DNA of 64,000 nucleotides, taken from Paraburkholderia sp. BL25I1N1 (lineage in GTDB: Bacteria; Pseudomonadota; Gammaproteobacteria; Burkholderiales; Burkholderiaceae). Position numbers and translations under genes: made by a program. Location of the stretch: contig NZ_PVZB01000003.1 in NCBI RefSeq assembly GCF_003002025.1, positions 124,001 to 188,000 on the forward strand, read 5' to 3'. This document shows positions 19,046 to 29,015 of the stretch, piece after piece. Every line of letters begins with the position of its first letter. The stretch's first letter is position 1. Under the pieces are notes generated by a model. The model was not told where the DNA came from and searched no databases. It was given only the letters and a program-made list of their open reading frames with translations.

Positions 19046-22000
19046 TCATTGCAGTTCGAATTCGTCGAGGAGCGCATCGATCGCGCTCGCGGTATCGCCT
19101 GCGCCGTGCGCGTCTCGCTCGGCGAGCGCGCGGTCGATCGCGGCGGCGCAGCGCTGCAAGGTGCGCTCGTCGAACAGGGTGCGTAGCGGCAGGATCAGCG
19201 TCCAGTGCAGATTCGCCTGAGCGTTGGCTTGCGTTGCGAGCAGCGAGTGGCCGCCCAGCGCGAAGAAGTCATCGTCGCGGCCAATCGTGTCGACGCGCAG
19301 CACCCGCTTCCAGATCTCGGCGAGTTCACGCTCCGTCTCCGTGGCGGCCACGCAGACAGCGCTTTCTGAGGCGGTCCCACGCACAGGAGCCGGCAATGCG
19401 TGACGGTCGCACTTGCCGTTCGGCGTGACCGGCAGCGCGTCCATCGCGATCAGATACGAAGGCACCATGTACGACGGCAGTCGCGCACGCAAATCGTCGA
19501 GCAGCGCCTGCGTATCGAGTGCGTTGTCCGCGCCGCACGCCACGTAGCCGATCAGTTGCTCGTCACGCACGATCACCACCGCGTCGTGCACGCCCGGCGC
19601 CGCACGCAGCAACGCTTCGATTTCACCGGGCTCGATCCGTTGACCACGCAATTTCACCTGCGTATCCAGGCGGCCGAGATAGTCGAGCGCGCCGTCCGCG
19701 CGGCGACGCGCAAGGTCGCCGGTTCGATAGAGCCGCGCGCCGTGCGAGAACGGATCGGGAACGAAGCGTTCCGCCGTCAGTGCGGCGCGGCCGAGGTAGC
19801 CGCGCGCCAGCCCCACGCCGCCCAGGTACAGTTCGCCGATCGCGCCTTGCGGCAGCGGTTGCAACGCCGCGTCGAGCACGTGCAATTGCAGGTTGGCAAT
19901 CGGATGACCGATCGGCACGGACGCCGCGTCGGCATCGCGCGCCTCGCACGTCCAATGCGAAACGTCGATGGCGGCTTCCGTCGGGCCGTAGAGGTTATAG
20001 AGCCGCGCGTGCGGCAATTGTTTGGCGACCCGCGCCACCAGTTCCGGCGCGAGCGCTTCGCCGCTGGCGACGATTCGCTCGATGCTCGCGCAGCGCGCCG
20101 CCGCATGAAAGTCTTCCAGATGAGCGACAAAGGCCGCGAGCATCGACGGCACGAAATGCAGCGTCGTGACGCGATGTGTTTCGATGGCCGCGACGAGGCG
20201 CGCCGGATCGCGATGGTCGCCGGGCGCCGCGATGGCGAGCTTCGCGCCGATGGCGAGCGGCCACACGAACTCCCATACCGACACGTCGAAACCGAACGGC
20301 GTCTTGTGCAACACGACGTCGTTGGCGTCGAGGCGATACGCGTCCTGCATCCAGGCAATGCGGTTCGCCAGCGCGCGATGCGTATTGCCCGCGCCCTTGG
20401 GCTTGCCTGTGGAACCGGACGTGTAGATCAGGTAGGCAAGTTGATCGGGCGCGACTGGCACAGGAGCGCTGAGCGTGAAGTCGGCGCCGCGCAGTGCGTC
20501 GACGGTGAGGATCTTCACGCCGTTATCGCCAACCGCCGCCATGACACCTTCCAGCAGATGCGGCTGCGTCAGCACGACAGCGGGCTTCGCGTCATCGAGC
20601 AGATAGGCGATGCGGTCCGCCGGATAGTCCGGATCGATTGGCAGATACGCGGCGCCCGCTTTGAGCACGCCGATCAGCGCCACGACCATCTCGAACGAAC
20701 GCTCGACGCAAAGCGCCACCGCTGTGTCCGCACGCACGCCGGCTTCGACGAGCGAGGCGGCGACGCGATCGGCGCTCGCATCGAGTTCGCCGTAGGTCAT
20801 TTGCTGCGTGCGCCCTTGCGCGTCGACATATTCAAGCGCAATCGCGTCGGGCAACGCCAATGCCTTCTGTTCGAACTGGCGATGCAGCGCCTGCTGCTGT
20901 GTGTCCGGCCACACTTGCGCGGTCGAATTGAAACGCGCCAGCGCGGCCAGATCGCCGGCGGTGGAAATCGAAATCGTGCCGAGCGGCGCATCCGGATGGG
21001 CGATCAAGCCCGCGAGGCACGCGGCAAATGCGCGATGCAACGCGGCGACACGCGTTTCGTCGAGTTGCGCGGCGTCGTAACCGTAGTCGATCGTAAGCGT
21101 CGCGCCCGCTTCGATCAACAGCGTGAGCGCGAAGTCGGTTGCTTCGATATTGCGCAATTCACGCAGTTTGAGCGCGCGCTCGTCGCGTCCTTGCCAGGGT
21201 TCATCCACGGGATAGTTTTCGAACACCACCAAGGTGTCGAAGAGCGCGCCGCCACCCTGTCCCGCCCATTGCTGGATTTCATAGAGCGGCGTATGCGCAT
21301 GCTCCGCGGCTGCGGCGTTGTCGCGCTGCAAATCGTGCAGCCATGCCGATGCCCGGCGTTGCGGCAACGGCGCGGTAATCACCGGCAGCGTGTTGATAAA
21401 AAGCCCCAGCACGGTATCGACGTCCGGCAACGCATCTGGACGGCCGGCGACGGTCGCGCCGAACGCGACGGCCGTGTGATGCGTCATCCGTTGCAGCGCG
21501 AGTGCCCACGCGCCCTGCACCATCGTGTTGACCGTGACCTTCAGACGGCGCGCGGTGTCGGTGAGGCGCGCTGTGGTCGCTGCGTCGATCGTTTCCCGCC
21601 GCGTGAGATGCCGCGGCTCGCGGCCGCTCGCGGACTCGCGCCCGGCAACCCGCGTCGGTTCGTCGAGCAACGCGAGACGCTGCAGCCAGAAGGCGCGCTC
21701 GCTGTCGGCGTCGCGTGCGGCCAGCCACGCGATGAAGTCGCGATAGCGCGTTTTGGCGGGCGCCGCAAAGGGTTGCGGACGCGGCGGCTCGATATAGTCG
21801 CGCAGCACGTCGGCGAAGAAACGCGCCGTGCTCCAGCCGTCGAGCAGCAAATGGTGACGTGTCCAGACGAGACGCCAAGCGTCGTCCGTCATGCGGATCA
21901 GCGCGACACGCATCAGCGGCGGCGACGTCAGATCGAAACCGCGCGCACGGTCGGCGCTGAGCCAGCTTTCGAATGCATCATGCGCTTGCGCACCGCGCTC

Positions 22001-25000
22001 GCGCCAATCGAGAATCTCCACCGGCATACGCGCCTGTCGATGCACGATCTGCATCGGCGTCGCTTCGTCCGGCGTGAAGCTGGTGCGCAGAATGTCGTGG
22101 CGCGGCACGGCGGCTTCGAATGCAGTGCGCAGACGCACCACGTCCGGCTCGATCAAGGTCGCGACCAGTTGATTCACATAGGTGGATTGCTCGGGCGCGA
22201 ACAGCGAGTGGAACAGAATGCCGTGCTGCATCGGCGAAAGCGGATAGATATCGTCGACGCTGCGCAAGTCGAGCGGCACGCGTTCCAACGCGGCCTGCGT
22301 CAAGCCCCCCGCGCGTGCGAGCGGATAGTCGCCGGGCGTTGCGCCGCCGCCGCGTTGCGCGAGACGCGCCGCGCATGCCGCTGTCAATGCCGCGAGCGCG
22401 CTTTCAAAGCGCTGCGCAATGGCTTCCACGGTAGCGCGCTCGAATTGCGTTGCACCGTAGACCCAATGGATTTTGAGCGTGCGCGTGGCGTCGCCGTCGA
22501 TATAGGCGTGAATCGCCAACGCATTGCCGATCGGTCCCGCCGGATCGCGTTCGCGGCCCGCGCCGCCGAAACGCGGCGCGAGCGCCGCTTCGCGCGGCGC
22601 GTCGAACTGGCCGAGATAGTTGAAGGTCACATGCGGACGCGGCACGGCGGCAAGCGTCGCGCGCGTGGCCGGGTCGCCGTAGTGGCGCAGCACGCCGAAA
22701 CCGAGACCTTTGTTCGGCACCGCGCGCAGCGTGTCCTTGACCGCGCCGAGCGTGGCCGCCGGCGTGCTTTCAAGCGTGAACTGCACCGGATAGTGACTCG
22801 TGAGCCAGCCCGGTGTGCGGCTCACATCGACATCGTCGAACAAAGCCTCTCGGCCGTGGCCTTCGAGTTCGATACGGCACACGGGCATGTCGAGCGACTG
22901 CGCCAGCGCCGCGATCAGCAACTCGATCATCTGCGTGCGGTATGCGGCATTCGCTTCCGTCAATGCGGCGCGCGTCAGATCGGCGTTGATGGTCTGGATC
23001 ACGGATTGTGCGTCGGCGTTGGTCGCCCTCGCTTGCGGACGGTCGAGCGGCAGATCGTCGTAGGGCGCGGCGAGCGCGGCCCAATACGGCAGTTCGGCGG
23101 CAAACGGCGAGTTAGTAATGTCGAGCGCTGCACGTGCGAGCCGTGCCGCCCATTCCTGCGCACTCGTCCCCGTCGACGCGAGACGCACGCTGCGACGCTC
23201 GCAAGCGGCGCGATAGGCGGCATCCAGGTCGTCGAGCAACACACGCCACGTCACGCCGTCCACAATGAGGTGGTGGATCGCAAGATAGAGCTTAGTCGTC
23301 CCGTCTGGCAGCAGCGCGGCCAGCGCGCAGACGAGTGGACCATGCGTCAGATCGAGCGTGCTCTGCAAGGCGTCGAATTGGGCTAGCGCGTCGGCTTCGT
23401 CGCATGCGGAACTCGCGGCAAGCGGCAGTGTTTCGAATGCGCGCTCGGCCAGTTCGAGACGCCATTCGCCTTGGGTGCCGACAGGCGTGAAACGCTGACG
23501 GAAAATCTCATGATGCGTCAGCAGCGTTTCGAATGCCCGCGCAAAAGCGTCGAAGTCGAACGGTGCCTGCGTATCGAGTTCGATGGACTGATTCCAGTGA
23601 CCACGCCGCGGAATATCCAGCGCGAAGAAACGCAGTTGCGCGGGCGTGAGCGTAGCGGAGAGCTCGCGTTTTGCGGGTGCGGCCGGTGACTTCGACACAC
23701 CCGGCGCAGCCTGCGCGGTGACATCCACTATCGTTGCAACACGTGCGAGTTGCGCTAACGTTGGCGCATCGAACAGTTGTTTCGGTGTGAAGCGCACACC
23801 GCGCTTGCGCGAACGGGCGATCACCTGCAACACCAGAATTGAATCGCCGCCCAACTCGAAGAAGTTGTCGTCACGGCCCACGCGCTCGGCTTTGAGTACA
23901 TCCTTCCACACTGCGGCGAGCGCTTCTTCCGTTGCGTTTCGCGGCGCATCGCCCGCGGCCACCGACGGCGCCGGGGCAGCCGCCAGGGCCCGCAATGCCG
24001 CACGATCCACCTTGCCGTTCGCGGTTACTGGCAGTGCGGCGACATGCTGCAACACGGCCGGCACCATGTAGTCCGGCAAGCGCGCGCTCAACGCTGCGCG
24101 CAATGCGGCTTCGTCGAAACGGGCACCACTCGTCAAGGCGACGAATGATGCCAGACGCAAACGCCCCTCATGCTCCACGGCAAGCGTTTCAGCTTGAGCG
24201 ATGCCGTCGAGCGCGCGTAGTGCCGCACTGACTTCGCCAGGCTCGACGCGGTAGCCGCGAATCTTGACCTGATCGTCGAGGCGGCCCAGAAAATCCAGCC
24301 GGCGATCGGCGCGCAACCTCACGCGATCACCCGTTCGATAGAGACGCTCGCCCGGCGCGAACGGATTCGGCACGAAACGCTCAGCGGTCGCCGCGGCGCG
24401 ATTCAGATAACCGCGCGCCAAACCCGGTCCGCCTAGATACAACTCGCCGATCGCGCCCGGCGGTACGCTCGCGCCGAGGCTGTCGAGCACGCAAGCGTAT
24501 GCGTTCGGCAGCGGCAGACCAAGCGGCACCGCTTGTGCGTTGCGCGCGCTCAGCGCGTGCAACGCGGCTTGCGCCGGCGCGGACGTGTCGCACGTCAATG
24601 CGCCTACCGTCGCTTCGGTCGGTCCATAGTGATTGATTACGCGGCAGGCCGGCTTCAGTGCCGCGATCCGCTCGACCAGCGACCACGGCAGCGTTTCGCC
24701 GCCCGTCACCAGCGCATGCGCGGGCAGCACGTCGGCCGGATGTTGCGCGTCGAGCAATGCATGCAGGTGGCTCGGCACGATCTTCAGAATGCCGACATGG
24801 CGCGTGCGCATTTCGTGGGCGAATCGATCGGGATCGAATGCGCATTGCGCGGGCAATAGATGCAGCGTGCGGCCCGAACAGAGCGCGCCGAATAGCGTCG
24901 TGTGGCCGAGGTCGGCGGCGACGGTGGAGATCATTGCCATGGATGCGTCGGCGACGAATGCGAGTTCGTCGAGCATGCCTTCGACGTAGTCGGCCAGTGC

Positions 25001-28000
25001 GCCGTGCGAGATGACGACGCCTTTCGGCGTGCCGGTCGAGCCGGAGGTGAAGATCAGGTAGGCAGCCTGGTTCGCTAGCGGTGACGTGTGCGCGATCGTG
25101 TCGTCCACACTTGCTGGCGATGAAGCTTGGGTGAGCGTATCGAAGTCGAGCGCGGTCGCTGCGCCTACTGGCGTCTCAGCTTGCGCTAGCGCCGCTGCGA
25201 GAATCCATCGCGCGCCGCACGCCTCGACGGAAGCAGTCAGACGCTCACGCGGCGCGGCAGGATCGAGCGGCACGACGTAAGCACCGGACTTCATCACACC
25301 GATCAGCGCAACCGCAAAGCGCACCGACCGCTCGATACAGACGGCCACCGGCTGCTCCACGCCAACCCCACGTTGGCGCAGAGCAGATGCGATACGGTCG
25401 GACGCAGCATCGGCTTCGGCGTACGTGAGTTGCGTCTCGGCATCCACAAGCGCCACGCGATCCGGCGTTTCACGTGCATGCCGCGCGAACAACGCAATCA
25501 CGTTGTCAGCCGCCGGCTGGAATTCACGACCACGCCGCGCGGCGCGATAGTCAGCGCCATCCGCGCAATCCAGTTCGGCAATCGCACGCTGCGGATCGCG
25601 CACGGCATCGGCGACGAGCGCGGCATAGCTGTGCAGCCACGCGCGGGCGGTCGCTTCCTCGATACCGTCGAGCGCATAGGCGACGACCAGTTCGATGCCG
25701 CGCGGATCGTCGGTGAAATCGAGCGCGTAGTCGAAGCGGGCGGCAAGGTCCAGACCCGGCGACATGCGCACGGAAGCGCCCGGCAATTCAGCCGACAGTT
25801 CCAGATCGAACTGCTGCGCGAACTTCACCGTGAGCCACGCGTCGCCGCGCCGCACCGGCGGCTTGACCGCGTCGAGCACCTGATCGAACGGCACATCCTG
25901 ATGCGCGAACGCGTCGAATGCGGAATGGCGCACGCTGTCGAGCAGCGCGGCGAACGATTGATCCGGCGCGACACGCGCGCGCAGCGCAAGCGTGTTGAGG
26001 AAAAGACCGACCAACGGCGCGGTCTCCGCGCGTTGCCGATGCGCGATCGGCGCGGCCACGACTATATCGGTCGTGCCGGTCAACCGGTAAAGCCAGGCGT
26101 CGAAGGCCGCGAGCAGCACAGTGAACGGCGATGCCTGCGCGCGTCGCGCCGTTTCGCGCACGGCCTCGGAAAGCGCGACGGGCAAACGCAGCGCGACACG
26201 GCCACCGCGATAGTCGTGTTCCGGCGAGCGTGGCCTGTCGAGCGGCAAGGCTAGCGCTTTGGGTGCATCGCGCAATGCGTCGCGCCAGTACGCTAGTTGC
26301 CGTTCGCCTTCGCCGGCTGCGAGCCAGTCGCGTTGCCATTGCGCGTAGTCGGCGTATTGGACAGACAACGCGGGCAATTGCGGCTCGCTTCCCGTTGCGA
26401 ACGCCGCGTAGGCGGCTCGCAGTTCGTCGAAAGCGCAGCGTGAACTCCAGCCGTCGCTGATCGAATGATGCGTGGTCAGCAGGAAACGCTGCGTGTTGTC
26501 GGTGAGCGTGACGAGCGCGGCCCGCACGAGTGGACCTTTAGACAGATCGAAAGCCGCGCCCACTTGCTGTTCGGTCAACTCCACCAATCGCGACGTGCGT
26601 TCGGCCTCGCCGCAAACGCGCAAATCGATTTGCGCGACCGGCACCGGCAAGCGTGCATGAATGCGCTGTACGACGATACCGTCGTCGGACTCGACCAGCG
26701 TGGTTCGCCACGCCTGATGACGCGCGATCAGACAATCGAGCGCGCGCTGCAGCGTGCCGATCTCCAGCACGCCCTGCACGTCCCATTGCACGGCGACGTG
26801 ATATGCCGCGCCGGCGTCCTGCGTTTGAGCGAGCACCCAGAAGCGCTGCTGCGCGAACGAGGCGGCACGGTCGACGAACGGCGCGCCCGTGGTCTGCACC
26901 ACGGTGATGGCATCCGAACCCACCGACGTTTCGGTCTCGCTGTCGTCGATCAAACGCGCCAGTGCTTCGAGCGGTTGATCGTCGAACAACGCGTCGAGCC
27001 GCAGATTCACGCGCCACTCGATACGGATCGCCGCCTGCAATTGCATTGCCGCAAGCGAATCGCCGCCGCGTGCGAAGAAGCGGTCGCCGCAACCGATCGG
27101 CGCCGGGTCGCTCAGCAAGGTTTGCCAAAGCGCGGCGAGCCGCGCTTCCGTAGCGGTTCGAGGCGCGACGTGATTCACATCGACAACGGCCGGCATCGTG
27201 GCAATGAAGTCACGCAATGCCGCGCGATCGAGCTTGCCGTTCAATGTGTACGGCAGGCGCTCGAAGCGCACCAAACGATGCGGCATCCACGCCTGCGGCA
27301 GATGCGCGGCGAGATGCGCTTGCAGCGCGGCATCGTCGAGTTCGTCTTGCAGCACGACGCAGGCGATCAGTTGCGTTCGGCCGCCAGCCGTCTCGGCGAG
27401 CACACCCGCATCGGCCACTGCCGGATGCGTCAGCAGACAAGCCGCAATCTCGCCCGGTTCGACGCGCACGCCGCGCACCTGAACCTGATCGTCGATGCGG
27501 CCGAGATAGTCGAACGAGCCGTCCGCGCGTTCACGCGCGAGGTCGCCGGTGCGGTAGATCCGCGCGCCCGGTTCGCCGCTCGGGTCCGGCAGAAAACGTT
27601 CAGCGGTGAGTGCCGCGCGACCATGGTAGCCACGCGCGAGACACACGCCGCCCAGCAACAACTCACCGCTTTCACCCTGTTGCGCCGCGCCGTCGATGCG
27701 CGCCACGCGCCGCCCAATCGGCCAACCGATCGGCAGCGACGCAAAGCCATTGCCATCTTCGAGTGCCGGTGTCATGCCGGGATCGACGGGCCACAGCATC
27801 GGCGAAATCACCGCTTCGGTCGGCCCGTAGCCGTTGACCAGACGCACCGCAGGAAACACACGGCGTATCTCGTCGAAACTGTCTTGTGACATTGCCTCGC
27901 CACCGAACAGCAGTGTGCGCAGCGAAGGCGGCACGCCGAGGCGTTCGCAAACGTTCGCGAACTCGCGCACATAAGCGGGCGGCAGTGTCGTATTGGTGAT

Positions 28001-28735
28001 GCCTTCACGCAGCATGAACGCATGCGTGGTTTCCGGCGCGAACGGCGGCGGATCGCTGATCACCACGCTGCCGCCGACGGCTAGCGGTACTAACCATGCC
28101 TCGATTGACACGTCGAAATTGACCGACGCGAAATGCAGCACGCGGTCATTTGCACCGATCGGCAACGAGTCGGCCAGCGCTTCGCCGTGCGCGGCGAGCG
28201 GTCCATGTTCGACGGCCACGGCTTTCGGCGTGCCCGTCGAACCCGATGTATAGATCATGTAGGCCGCCGCGCGCGGATGCACCGGCGCTTCTTCTTCATC
28301 GCCATCGAAACGCGGTGCTGCCGCATCTGTCGCAGCAGCGCTTGCGACGTCGAAGCATTGCGCGAAACGCGCGCGCATCGCCGCGTCGGCGGAACCGTCG
28401 ACGATACCGTGCATGAGCCCCGCGTCCTGCGCGACCCAATCGAGGCGCGCCGCCGGATGACGCGGATCGAGCGCGACGAATACGCCGCCCGCCTTCAATA
28501 CAGCGAGCAACGCGACGAACAGATCGCACGACCGCGCGACGCACACACCCACGCGCACTTCAGTCGTCACACCCGCCGCGCGCAGTTGCGCGGCAAGGCG
28601 CGCCGCGCGGTTATCCAGTTCGCCGCGCGTCAGCCGCACGATATGCGGCGTAAAGGACGCCAGCGCGGGCGCATCGGGATCGATGCGCGCCAGCGCGCGG
28701 ATCTGGTGGTGCAACGCAATCGGGAAGCTCGTCAT
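19046..28735 (-). CDS. orbI: NRPS 1: A-PCP-C-A-PCP-E-C-A-PCP (OrbI/MbaA-like)
   Basis: This three-module synthetase builds the first three residues of the siderophore. In order it shows: A1 (YTSGSTGTPK near residue 165), PCP1 (GGDSLA near 560), C (HHSISDG near 760), A2 (FTSGSTGTPKG near 1230), PCP2 (LGGDSIL near 1630), E (HHLIVDG near 1820, with the E-type NYLGQFD later), C after an epimerase (HHLLLDGWS near 2295), A3 (YTSGSTGKPKG near 2770) and PCP3 (LGGHSLL near 3160). Visible specificity residues agree with Asp for A2 (D-L after the A4 motif) and Ser for A3 (D-V-W, then H). That fits D-hydroxy-Asp and L-Ser as in ornibactin and malleobactin. The chain starts with an A domain, so the first residue carries no NRPS-added acyl group. 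Starts at 28741 or 28735 are both possible. Confidence 0.92.
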   Translation of the reverse strand: MTSFPIALHHQIRALARIDPDAPALASFTPHIVRLTRGELDNRAARLAAQLRAAGVTTEVRVGVCVARSCDLFVALLAVLKAGGVFVALDPRHPAARLDWVAQDAGLMHGIVDGSADAAMRARFAQCFDVASAAATDAAAPRFDGDEEEAPVHPRAAAYMIYTSGSTGTPKAVAVEHGPLAAHGEALADSLPIGANDRVLHFASVNFDVSIEAWLVPLAVGGSVVISDPPPFAPETTHAFMLREGITNTTLPPAYVREFANVCERLGVPPSLRTLLFGGEAMSQDSFDEIRRVFPAVRLVNGYGPTEAVISPMLWPVDPGMTPALEDGNGFASLPIGWPIGRRVARIDGAAQQGESGELLLGGVCLARGYHGRAALTAERFLPDPSGEPGARIYRTGDLARERADGSFDYLGRIDDQVQVRGVRVEPGEIAACLLTHPAVADAGVLAETAGGRTQLIACVVLQDELDDAALQAHLAAHLPQAWMPHRLVRFERLPYTLNGKLDRAALRDFIATMPAVVDVNHVAPRTATEARLAALWQTLLSDPAPIGCGDRFFARGGDSLAAMQLQAAIRIEWRVNLRLDALFDDQPLEALARLIDDSETETSVGSDAITVVQTTGAPFVDRAASFAQQRFWVLAQTQDAGAAYHVAVQWDVQGVLEIGTLQRALDCLIARHQAWRTTLVESDDGIVVQRIHARLPVPVAQIDLRVCGEAERTSRLVELTEQQVGAAFDLSKGPLVRAALVTLTDNTQRFLLTTHHSISDGWSSRCAFDELRAAYAAFATGSEPQLPALSVQYADYAQWQRDWLAAGEGERQLAYWRDALRDAPKALALPLDRPRSPEHDYRGGRVALRLPVALSEAVRETARRAQASPFTVLLAAFDAWLYRLTGTTDIVVAAPIAHRQRAETAPLVGLFLNTLALRARVAPDQSFAALLDSVRHSAFDAFAHQDVPFDQVLDAVKPPVRRGDAWLTVKFAQQFDLELSAELPGASVRMSPGLDLAARFDYALDFTDDPRGIELVVAYALDGIEEATARAWLHSYAALVADAVRDPQRAIAELDCADGADYRAARRGREFQPAADNVIALFARHARETPDRVALVDAETQLTYAEADAASDRIASALRQRGVGVEQPVAVCIERSVRFAVALIGVMKSGAYVVPLDPAAPRERLTASVEACGARWILAAALAQAETPVGAATALDFDTLTQASSPASVDDTIAHTSPLANQAAYLIFTSGSTGTPKGVVISHGALADYVEGMLDELAFVADASMAMISTVAADLGHTTLFGALCSGRTLHLLPAQCAFDPDRFAHEMRTRHVGILKIVPSHLHALLDAQHPADVLPAHALVTGGETLPWSLVERIAALKPACRVINHYGPTEATVGALTCDTSAPAQAALHALSARNAQAVPLGLPLPNAYACVLDSLGASVPPGAIGELYLGGPGLARGYLNRAAATAERFVPNPFAPGERLYRTGDRVRLRADRRLDFLGRLDDQVKIRGYRVEPGEVSAALRALDGIAQAETLAVEHEGRLRLASFVALTSGARFDEAALRAALSARLPDYMVPAVLQHVAALPVTANGKVDRAALRALAAAPAPSVAAGDAPRNATEEALAAVWKDVLKAERVGRDDNFFELGGDSILVLQVIARSRKRGVRFTPKQLFDAPTLAQLARVATIVDVTAQAAPGVSKSPAAPAKRELSATLTPAQLRFFALDIPRRGHWNQSIELDTQAPFDFDAFARAFETLLTHHEIFRQRFTPVGTQGEWRLELAERAFETLPLAASSACDEADALAQFDALQSTLDLTHGPLVCALAALLPDGTTKLYLAIHHLIVDGVTWRVLLDDLDAAYRAACERRSVRLASTGTSAQEWAARLARAALDITNSPFAAELPYWAALAAPYDDLPLDRPQARATNADAQSVIQTINADLTRAALTEANAAYRTQMIELLIAALAQSLDMPVCRIELEGHGREALFDDVDVSRTPGWLTSHYPVQFTLESTPAATLGAVKDTLRAVPNKGLGFGVLRHYGDPATRATLAAVPRPHVTFNYLGQFDAPREAALAPRFGGAGRERDPAGPIGNALAIHAYIDGDATRTLKIHWVYGATQFERATVEAIAQRFESALAALTAACAARLAQRGGGATPGDYPLARAGGLTQAALERVPLDLRSVDDIYPLSPMQHGILFHSLFAPEQSTYVNQLVATLIEPDVVRLRTAFEAAVPRHDILRTSFTPDEATPMQIVHRQARMPVEILDWRERGAQAHDAFESWLSADRARGFDLTSPPLMRVALIRMTDDAWRLVWTRHHLLLDGWSTARFFADVLRDYIEPPRPQPFAAPAKTRYRDFIAWLAARDADSERAFWLQRLALLDEPTRVAGRESASGREPRHLTRRETIDAATTARLTDTARRLKVTVNTMVQGAWALALQRMTHHTAVAFGATVAGRPDALPDVDTVLGLFINTLPVITAPLPQRRASAWLHDLQRDNAAAAEHAHTPLYEIQQWAGQGGGALFDTLVVFENYPVDEPWQGRDERALKLRELRNIEATDFALTLLIEAGATLTIDYGYDAAQLDETRVAALHRAFAACLAGLIAHPDAPLGTISISTAGDLAALARFNSTAQVWPDTQQQALHRQFEQKALALPDAIALEYVDAQGRTQQMTYGELDASADRVAASLVEAGVRADTAVALCVERSFEMVVALIGVLKAGAAYLPIDPDYPADRIAYLLDDAKPAVVLTQPHLLEGVMAAVGDNGVKILTVDALRGADFTLSAPVPVAPDQLAYLIYTSGSTGKPKGAGNTHRALANRIAWMQDAYRLDANDVVLHKTPFGFDVSVWEFVWPLAIGAKLAIAAPGDHRDPARLVAAIETHRVTTLHFVPSMLAAFVAHLEDFHAAARCASIERIVASGEALAPELVARVAKQLPHARLYNLYGPTEAAIDVSHWTCEARDADAASVPIGHPIANLQLHVLDAALQPLPQGAIGELYLGGVGLARGYLGRAALTAERFVPDPFSHGARLYRTGDLARRRADGALDYLGRLDTQVKLRGQRIEPGEIEALLRAAPGVHDAVVIVRDEQLIGYVACGADNALDTQALLDDLRARLPSYMVPSYLIAMDALPVTPNGKCDRHALPAPVRGTASESAVCVAATETERELAEIWKRVLRVDTIGRDDDFFALGGHSLLATQANAQANLHWTLILPLRTLFDERTLQRCAAAIDRALAERDAHGAGDTASAIDALLDEFELQ

Positions 28736-28805
28736 GGGCATGAAATCCGTTAGAACTGACCGTATAGGCCAAGTCGCAGGCCGCAATGGGCCGCTTCATT
28801 GGTGT

Positions 28806-28832
28806 GACGATCCGCAATCGCAAATCTTTACC
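28806..28832 (-). promoter_or_regulatory. OrbS-type ECF promoter for the NRPS operon
   Basis: On the minus strand GGTAAA (28832-28827) is followed after exactly 17 bases by CGTC (28809-28806). This is the -35/-10 pattern of iron-starvation sigma factors of the PvdS/OrbS group. Transcription would begin near 28800, about 60 bases before the NRPS start. The same spacing is seen at 28889 and 37966. Confidence 0.8.
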
Positions 28833-28888
28833 GCCTGTGCTGTTTTTATTTGGACTGCATCTTTTTGATGTGGCAGATGAACGCGCGC

Positions 28889-28915
28889 GGTAAATGTTTG
28901 CTTCGCCCATTCGTC
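28889..28915 (+). promoter_or_regulatory. OrbS-type ECF promoter for the exporter gene
   Basis: On the plus strand GGTAAA (28889-28894), then 17 bases, then CGTC (28912-28915). It is back-to-back with the NRPS promoter and about 100 bases before the exporter start. A short GC hairpin (28926-28945) follows near the predicted transcript start. Confidence 0.8.
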
Positions 28916-29015
28916 TATCAGGCGAGGGGCGTGTCTTTGCGCCCCGCTGGATGGCCGCACGCCCGCATGCGCCGCCCTTCACCGATCCATTGCGACCCAC
29001 TGCGACACATTGCCG